Source: an uncultured Acetobacteraceae bacterium
Lineage (GTDB): Bacteria > Pseudomonadota > Alphaproteobacteria > Acetobacterales > Acetobacteraceae
NCBI GenBank assembly: GCA_903907955.1
Contig: CAIVPZ010000032.1
Span: forward strand, 1-64,000
DNA length: 64,000 bases
Reading direction: 5' to 3'
In this document: one piece after another, positions 58,662 to 64,000 of the stretch
How positions within the stretch are numbered: position 1 is the stretch's first letter
How the letters are laid out: each line of letters starts with the position of its first letter
The notes under the pieces: model-generated
The model's database searches: none
What the model saw: the letters and a program-made list of their open reading frames with translations, nothing else
What the model was told of the DNA's origin: nothing
Program-made: the position numbers and the translations under genes

Positions 58662-59906
58662 ATGTCCGATCCAACCCGAGAATCCGCCTTCGACCTGCTC
58701 GCCGCCGTGCTCGACCGGCACCGTCCGCTGGAGGAAGCGCTCGACGCGCTGCCGGCGCTGGCGCCACGCGACCGCGCCGCCGCCCATCGTCTCGCAGCCG
58801 GCACGCTGCGCCGGCTGGGCACGCTGGACGCCGTGCTGGAGCCGTTGCTGCGCAAGGCGCCGCCGGTGCCGGTGCGCCACGTGCTGCGCCTCGGCGCGGC
58901 CGGGCTGCTGCTGCTCGAGACGCCGGCGCATGCCGCGGTCGCCACTTCGGTGGCGCTGGCGCGGGCGCGCGGGCTGGCGCCGTTCGCCGGGCTGGTGAAC
59001 GCCGTGCTGCGCCGGGTGGCGCAGGCCGGCCCCGCCGCGCTGGAGGGGCTGGACGGCCCCCGCCTGGACACCCCGCCCTGGCTGTGGGCGGCCTGGGGCG
59101 ACGAAGCGCGGGCGATCGCCGAGGCGCACCAGCACGAAGCGCCGCTCGATCTCACCCTCGCCCCGGGCGCCGGGCCGCCGCCGGGCGGGGAAGCGCTGCC
59201 CACCGGCTCCTGGCGCTATCCCCCCGGCACCCGCGTCGCCGAACTGGCGGGATACGACGAGGGGGCGTTCTGGGTGCAGGACGCCGCCGCGGCCCTGCCG
59301 GCGCGCCTGCTGGCGGTGCGTGCCGGCGAGCATGTCGCCGATCTGTGCGCGGCCCCCGGCGGCAAGGCGGCGCAACTGGCGGCGGCCGGCGCGCTGGTGA
59401 CGGCGGTGGAGCGCGACCCGGTGCGGCTGGAAGGGCTGTGCGCCAATTTCGCCCGGCTGCGCCTGACCGCCGGTTTCGTCACCGCCGACGCCACCGCCTG
59501 GCGCCCCCCCGCCGCGCTGGATGCGGTGCTGCTGGACGCGCCGTGCAGCGCCACCGGCACCATCCGCCGCCACCCGGACGTGCCCCACCTGAAACGCGTG
59601 CGCGACATCGCCTCGCTGGTGGCGCAGCAGGACCGTCTGCTTGATGCCGCCTGCGCGATGCTGCGGCCGGGCGGACGGCTGGTCTATGCGGTGTGCTCGC
59701 TGCAGCCGGAGGAGGGGCCGCAGCGCGTCGCCGCGGCGCTGGAGCGGCTGGACCTGCGCCGCGATCCGGTGCGCCCCGAGGAGGTTCCCGGTCTGGCCGA
59801 GGCGGTCACCGCCTTCGGTGCGCTGCGCACCACACCGGCCCTTTGGCCCGGACGCGGCGGCCTGGACGGGTTCTTCGTCGCCCGGCTGATCCGCCCGCCT
59901 GCATGA
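58662..59906 (+). CDS. rsmB: 16S rRNA m5C967 methyltransferase
   Basis: The 414-residue enzyme has an N-terminal NusB-like helical domain (about 5-125, 'ESAFDLLAAVLDRHRPLEEALDAL') and a SAM-dependent m5C methyltransferase domain: 'VADLCAAPGGKAAQLAAAGALVTAVERD' (about 225-252), the cysteine motif 'LLDAPCSATGTIRRHPDV' (about 288-305) and the catalytic 'YAVCSLQPEEG' (about 341-351). ATG 58662 is preferred; ATG 58644 is in frame and also possible. It starts a conserved cluster with heparinase, glycosyltransferase and purH. Confidence 0.92.
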   Translation: MSDPTRESAFDLLAAVLDRHRPLEEALDALPALAPRDRAAAHRLAAGTLRRLGTLDAVLEPLLRKAPPVPVRHVLRLGAAGLLLLETPAHAAVATSVALARARGLAPFAGLVNAVLRRVAQAGPAALEGLDGPRLDTPPWLWAAWGDEARAIAEAHQHEAPLDLTLAPGAGPPPGGEALPTGSWRYPPGTRVAELAGYDEGAFWVQDAAAALPARLLAVRAGEHVADLCAAPGGKAAQLAAAGALVTAVERDPVRLEGLCANFARLRLTAGFVTADATAWRPPAALDAVLLDAPCSATGTIRRHPDVPHLKRVRDIASLVAQQDRLLDAACAMLRPGGRLVYAVCSLQPEEGPQRVAAALERLDLRRDPVRPEEVPGLAEAVTAFGALRTTPALWPGRGGLDGFFVARLIRPPA

Positions 59907-60067
59907 CCCCGCTTGTGCGGAGCGGAGTCGCCTGTCTAGAAACGCAAACTGGTCGGATGTCGCCCAGTCTTGGTGGATCGCATCCTGATGGATCGAAACC
60001 GGCGCGTTGCGCCATGGTCGCAAGGCGGCAGCCATGACGGAGCCGTTCGGCCGCATGGAGACGGCGC

Positions 60068-61654
60068 ATGAGCAGTTTGCTACGCAGCCTGCGGCGGCGC
60101 ATGGCGCGGCTGCCGAGCCTCAGCATGACCCGGGTGCCGGACGCACCGGCGCTGCCGGTGCGCGATCTCTGGCCGGGCGATCCGGCGCGCGGGGCCGACC
60201 TGCTGAAGGGCGTGCTGGCCCTGGGCGGCAGCGCGATTGCGTTGCGGGCCGGCGGGTTCGCCGATTCCGGTGCCACCCCGGTGCTGCGCGCCGCGGCGCA
60301 CGGCTTCACCTGGCTGCGCGACCTGCGCGCCCTGGGCACCGATGGCGCCCGCATGCGCGCGCGCGGCCTGGTGGCGGACTGGATCACGGCCGGGCAACTC
60401 GATGCCATCGCCGAGCGGCCGGACGTGGCCGGGGCGCGCATTGCCGCCTGGCTCGGCCACTACGATTTCTTCGCCGCCTCCGCGGATGACGGATTCCGCC
60501 AGAAGCTGATGGGGCGGCTGGTTTCCGACGCCCGCAGCCTGGCCGCCGCGCTGCCCACCGAGGAACTGGACGAGCGGGCGCTGACGGCGCTGAAGGGGCT
60601 GATCGCGGCGGCGGTGGCGCTGCCCGACCACGCCGCCTTCCTGGCCCGGGCGCTGCGCGTGCTGCCGCAGGAACTGGCGCGCCAGGTGCTGACGGATGGC
60701 TGCCATGTCGAGCGCAGCCCGGCCCAGTTGCTGGCCGCGCTGCAGGACCTCACCGAGATTCGCGCCTTGCTGCAGGCCGCCCAGGTGGCGCCGCCGCCGG
60801 TGCTGGGCGGTGCCATCGAGCGCATGGCGCCGGCGCTGCGCGGCCTGCGCCATGCCGATGGCGGGCTGGCACTGTTCAACGGCACCAAGGAGGAGAACGC
60901 CGCGCTGATCGAACTGGTGCTGGCCCAGGCGGTACGCGGCGGGCGGGCGCATTCCTCGCTGACCGAGGGCGGGTTCCAGCGGCTGCAGGCCGGACGGTCG
61001 GTGCTGATCGTCGATTGCGGCGCGCCGGCGCCGCCGAAGATCGATCGTTACGCGCATGCCGGCACGCTGAGCTTCGAGCTGTCGATCGGACGTGATCGCA
61101 TGATCGTCAATTGCGGCGCGGCGCCGGCCGCCGGCGCCGAGTGGCACGAAGCCACCAGGTCGACCGCCGCGCATTCGACCCTGGTGATCGCCGACACCAA
61201 TTCCTCCGAGTTGCGGCCCGAGGGGCTGGGGCGGCGGCCCGAGCTCGTCGAGGCACAGCGCCAGGAGGCGGCCGGCGCGCATTGGCTGGAGGCCAGCCAC
61301 GACGGCTATCAGAAGCCGTTCGGCGCCATCCATCGCCGCCGGCTGTATGTGGCCGAGAGCGGTGAGGACATCCGCGGCGAGGACGTGGTGGAGGCGGCCA
61401 CGCCGCAGCCCTACGTGGTGCGCTTCCACCTGCACCCCACCGTCGATGCCAGCCTGCAGCAGGACGGCGAGGCGGTGCTGCTGCGCCTGCCCGCCGGCAG
61501 CGGCTGGCGGCTGCGCGCCGACGGCGCCCGGCTGACGCTGGAGGAGAGCATCTACCTCGGCGGCCCGGAGCCGCGGCGGAGCGAACAGGTGGTGCTGACC
61601 GGCTACCAGGACGGGCCGCAGACGGTGAAGTGGGCGATCACCAAGGTGGGCTGA
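60068..61654 (+). CDS. Heparinase II/III family protein
   Basis: The 528-residue protein has an N-terminal alpha-toroid part ('AAHGFTWLRDLRALGTDGARMRARGLVADWI') and a C-terminal beta-sandwich heparinase II/III domain from about residue 300 ('EGGFQRLQAGRSVLIVDCGAPAPP', 'HAGTLSFELSIGRDRMIVNCG', 'STAAHSTLVIADTNSSEL'). No signal peptide is seen. In Rhodospirillales a gene of this kind very often lies between rsmB and purH; its true substrate is unknown. An uronic-acid polysaccharide lyase is the family expectation. Confidence 0.85.
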   Translation: MSSLLRSLRRRMARLPSLSMTRVPDAPALPVRDLWPGDPARGADLLKGVLALGGSAIALRAGGFADSGATPVLRAAAHGFTWLRDLRALGTDGARMRARGLVADWITAGQLDAIAERPDVAGARIAAWLGHYDFFAASADDGFRQKLMGRLVSDARSLAAALPTEELDERALTALKGLIAAAVALPDHAAFLARALRVLPQELARQVLTDGCHVERSPAQLLAALQDLTEIRALLQAAQVAPPPVLGGAIERMAPALRGLRHADGGLALFNGTKEENAALIELVLAQAVRGGRAHSSLTEGGFQRLQAGRSVLIVDCGAPAPPKIDRYAHAGTLSFELSIGRDRMIVNCGAAPAAGAEWHEATRSTAAHSTLVIADTNSSELRPEGLGRRPELVEAQRQEAAGAHWLEASHDGYQKPFGAIHRRRLYVAESGEDIRGEDVVEAATPQPYVVRFHLHPTVDASLQQDGEAVLLRLPAGSGWRLRADGARLTLEESIYLGGPEPRRSEQVVLTGYQDGPQTVKWAITKVG

Positions 61655-61665
61655 GCGTCCGGCGC

Positions 61666-62766
61666 ATGAAGATCGTCGAGGTCATCAACGTCGATTTTTC
61701 CCTGCGCCACTTCCTGCTCCCACTCATGCGCGGCCTGCGCGCGCGTGGCCACGAGGTGGTTGGCGTCTGCGCCGACGGTCCGCTGCTGGCGGCGGTGCGC
61801 GCCGAAGGCTTCCGCATCGAAACCGTCCCCATGGCCCGCAGCTACTCCCCCCGCGCGCAGTGGCGGGCCTACCGGGCGCTGCGCGACCTGCTGCGCCGCG
61901 AACAGCCCGACATCGTGCACGGCCACATGCCGATCAGCGGCTTCCTGGCCCGCATTGCCGCGCGCCGCGCCGGGGTGCCGAGAATCGCCTATACCTGCCA
62001 CGGCTTCCTGTTCAACCAACCCGGCCCCTGGTGGCGGCGCGGCCTCGCCTTTGCCATGGAATGGATCGGCGGGCGGATCACCGACGTGCACATGACCGTC
62101 TCGGACGAGGAGGCGGCCGACGCGCGGCGGCTGCGCATCCACCGGAAGTCGATCGGAATCGGCAACGGCCGCGACCCGGCCCGCTTTCACCCCGACCCCG
62201 CCGCCCGCCGCCGCATCCGCACCGAACTGGGCGTGCCGGAGGCGCGGGTGGTGGTGATCGTCGTCTCCCGCCTGGTGCGCCACAAGGGCCACCCCGAATT
62301 GCTGGCGGCCATGCAGCAGGTTGATGCGGAGCTGTGGGTGGTCGGCAACCGCCTCGACTCCGATCACGGCGCGGACCTTGAACCCTATTTCGCCGCCAGT
62401 GGCCTGGGAAACCGGCTGCGCCGGCTCGGCTATCGGGAAGATGTGCCGGCGCTGCTCGCCTCTGCCGACATTTTTGTCCTGCCCAGCCATTTCGAGGGAC
62501 TGCCGATGTCGGTGATCGAGGCCATGCTGACCGGCCTGCCGGTGGTGGCCTCCGACATCAGCGGGCCGCGCGAGCAGGTGCAGGACACGCGCACCGGCCT
62601 GCTGGTGCCGCCGCGGGATGTTCCGGCGCTGGCGGCGGCGCTGCGGCTGCTGGCCGGCAACCAGGCATTGCGGACGCGCCTGGGACGCGCCGGGCGCGAG
62701 CGCGCGCTGCTCCGCTACGACGAGGCCAGGGTGGTGGCGCACACGCTGGATTTGCTCGGCCTGTAG
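61666..62766 (+). CDS. GT4-family glycosyltransferase
   Basis: The 366-residue enzyme shows the GT-B layout: N-terminal '[39 protein letters not shown]', a C-terminal domain with '[18 protein letters not shown]' (about 204-221), and the E-X7-E motif in '[25 protein letters not shown]' (about 275-300). It should transfer a sugar from a nucleotide donor to a surface glycan or lipid. ATG 61666 lies 12 bases after the heparinase stop, so the two may be co-transcribed. Donor and acceptor are unknown. Confidence 0.88.
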   Translation: MKIVEVINVDFSLRHFLLPLMRGLRARGHEVVGVCADGPLLAAVRAEGFRIETVPMARSYSPRAQWRAYRALRDLLRREQPDIVHGHMPISGFLARIAARRAGVPRIAYTCHGFLFNQPGPWWRRGLAFAMEWIGGRITDVHMTVSDEEAADARRLRIHRKSIGIGNGRDPARFHPDPAARRRIRTELGVPEARVVVIVVSRLVRHKGHPELLAAMQQVDAELWVVGNRLDSDHGADLEPYFAASGLGNRLRRLGYREDVPALLASADIFVLPSHFEGLPMSVIEAMLTGLPVVASDISGPREQVQDTRTGLLVPPRDVPALAAALRLLAGNQALRTRLGRAGRERALLRYDEARVVAHTLDLLGL

Positions 62767-62804
62767 GTCTATGCGGGCGCGGTCCCGCCAAAGGAAGGCC
62801 GCAC

Positions 62805-64000
62805 ATGACCGACATCGTCCCGATTCGCCGCGCGTTGATCTCCGTTTCCGACAAGACGGGGCTGGTGGCGTTTGCGCAGGCGCTGGCGGCGCGCGGGGTT
62901 GAAATCCTGTCCACCGGCGGCTCGGCCAGGGCCATCCGCGAGGCCGGCGTGCCGGTGACGGATGTGTCCGCCCATACCGGCTTCCCGGAAATCCTTGACG
63001 GGCGGGTGAAAACCCTGGTGCCGCAGATCCATGGCGGCATCCTGGGCCGGCGCGACCTGCCCGCGCACCTGGCGCAGATGCAGCAGCACGGCATCGCCCC
63101 GATCGACCTGGTGGCGGTCAATCTCTACCCGTTCGAAGCAACCGTGGCGGCCGGGGCCGGGTTCGACGACTGCGTCGAGAACATCGACATCGGCGGCCCG
63201 GCGCTGATCCGGGCCGCCGCCAAGAACCATGAATTCGTCGGCGTGCTGACCGAAGCGAGCCACTACGCCGAGGTGCTGGCGGAGTTGGAAGCGCATGGCG
63301 GCACCACGCTCGCCCTGCGCCGCCGTCTGGCGGGCGAGGCCTACGCGCGCACCGCCGCCTACGACGCCGCCATCGCCGCCTGGTTCGCCGGCCAGCGGGG
63401 CGAGGACTTCCCGCCGCGGCTGACCGTCGCGGGCACGCTGCGCCAGGGCCTGCGCTACGGCGAGAACCCGCACCAGCAGGCCGCCTTCTACGTCACCGGC
63501 GCCCGGCCCGGGGTGGCAACCGCCACCCAGCTGCAGGGCAAGGAACTCTCCTACAACAACCTCAACGATACCGATGCCGCCTTCGAATGCGTCGCCGAGT
63601 TCGAGGCGCCGACCGTGGTGATCGTGAAACACGCCAACCCCTGCGGGGTGGCGAGCGCCGCCACGCTGGCGGAGGCCTGGGACGCGGCGCTGCGCTGCGA
63701 CCCGGTATCGGCGTTCGGCGGCATCATCGCGGTCAACCGCACGCTCGACGCGGCGGCGGCCGAGCGGTTCGCCGCCATCTTCACCGAAGTGATCGTGGCG
63801 CCGGATGCGACCGAGGGCGCGCGGGCGGTGCTGGCCCGCAAGAAGAACCTGCGACTGCTGCTGACCGGCGCTTTGCCCGATCCGGCAGCGCCGGGGCTGA
63901 CCTTTCGCAGCCTCGCGGGCGGCTTTCTGGCGCAGTCGCGCGATGCCGGCCGCATCGCCCGGGAAAATCTGCAGGTGGTGACGCAGCGCGTCCCGACCGA
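62805..64000 (+). CDS. purH: Bifunctional purine biosynthesis protein PurH (partial)
   Basis: The first 398 codons of about 520 are present; the gene runs off the window. The IMP cyclohydrolase domain (1 to about 145) has '[20 protein letters not shown]', '[22 protein letters not shown]', '[22 protein letters not shown]' and 'NLYPFEATV'. The AICAR transformylase domain has '[14 protein letters not shown]' (about 220), '[19 protein letters not shown]' and the catalytic '[12 protein letters not shown]' (about 272). It carries out the last two steps to IMP. AAGGAAGG lies before the ATG. Confidence 0.97.
   Translation, partial: MTDIVPIRRALISVSDKTGLVAFAQALAARGVEILSTGGSARAIREAGVPVTDVSAHTGFPEILDGRVKTLVPQIHGGILGRRDLPAHLAQMQQHGIAPIDLVAVNLYPFEATVAAGAGFDDCVENIDIGGPALIRAAAKNHEFVGVLTEASHYAEVLAELEAHGGTTLALRRRLAGEAYARTAAYDAAIAAWFAGQRGEDFPPRLTVAGTLRQGLRYGENPHQQAAFYVTGARPGVATATQLQGKELSYNNLNDTDAAFECVAEFEAPTVVIVKHANPCGVASAATLAEAWDAALRCDPVSAFGGIIAVNRTLDAAAAERFAAIFTEVIVAPDATEGARAVLARKKNLRLLLTGALPDPAAPGLTFRSLAGGFLAQSRDAGRIARENLQVVTQRVPT

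Overview
The window is about 70% GC and looks like a chromosome segment of an alphaproteobacterium, most likely Acetobacteraceae or a related Rhodospirillales member. This is inferred from the base composition, the rsmB - heparinase II/III - glycosyltransferase - purH order, a fused LivH-LivM permease and the gene families present; no rRNA or tRNA is available to test it. There are two blocks: the late half of a transposable (Mu-like) prophage (1 to about 25635) and ordinary chromosome (25636 to 64000).

Prophage. From the left come a lysis segment (secreted protein, lipoprotein, pesticin/T4-like muramidase), a TraR zinc finger, and a Mu/B3-like packaging and head module: DUF2730, a VpaChn25_0724-type winged-helix protein, DUF3486 small terminase, a gp28-like large terminase, and a portal fused to the Mu F-like minor head domain. 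An accessory island at 7401-9290 interrupts the structural genes. It holds a folded RNA element resembling phage P1/P7 c4 antisense RNA, a 72-codon gene translationally coupled to a BRO-N antirepressor, a 28-bp perfect palindrome inside the antirepressor gene, a lipoprotein moron and an intrinsic terminator. The structural genes then resume: XkdF-like protease/scaffold, major capsid protein, connectors, tail tube, a G/G-T tail chaperone pair that appears to need a -1 frameshift, tape measure, and a GTA-like tail tip (DUF2460, DUF2163, NlpC/P60 peptidase, large tip protein), fibre and fibre partner. The right end is recognisable at about 25635: two abutting 22-bp repeats followed by a TTCA terminus, in the style of Mu attR. 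The phage therefore combines a Mu-like head and lifestyle with a siphovirus/GTA-like tail. Repressor, transposase genes and the left end lie outside the window.

Chromosome. First is a short-chain acid module: propionyl-CoA synthetase prpE (minus strand) and, divergent from it, DUF485 plus the acetate symporter actP. Next come small secreted proteins, a 1154-residue multidomain Fe-S/flavin oxidoreductase, a GNAT acetyltransferase and a PEP-CTERM-like protein preceded by an 8-bp tandem repeat. A branched-chain amino acid type ABC transporter (binding protein, LivHM, LivG, LivF) and an HSL-type esterase follow on the minus strand. Beyond them are a PatZ-like lysine acetyltransferase (a plausible regulator of PrpE), rpmB, a DUF3857/transglutaminase protein, a CNT nucleoside transporter, an OpgC-type membrane acyltransferase with a degenerate SGNH partner, an RlmM-like methyltransferase with a DUF423 protein, a proline iminopeptidase, a secreted metallophosphoesterase and a DUF3300 protein with a long collagen-like tail. 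The window closes with rsmB, heparinase II/III, a GT4 glycosyltransferase and the start of purH.

A family of palindromic intergenic repeats built on a CCAGGGC-aga-GCCCTGG core recurs between chromosomal genes and probably serves as terminators or REP-like elements. No tRNA, rRNA, CRISPR array or IS element was seen.
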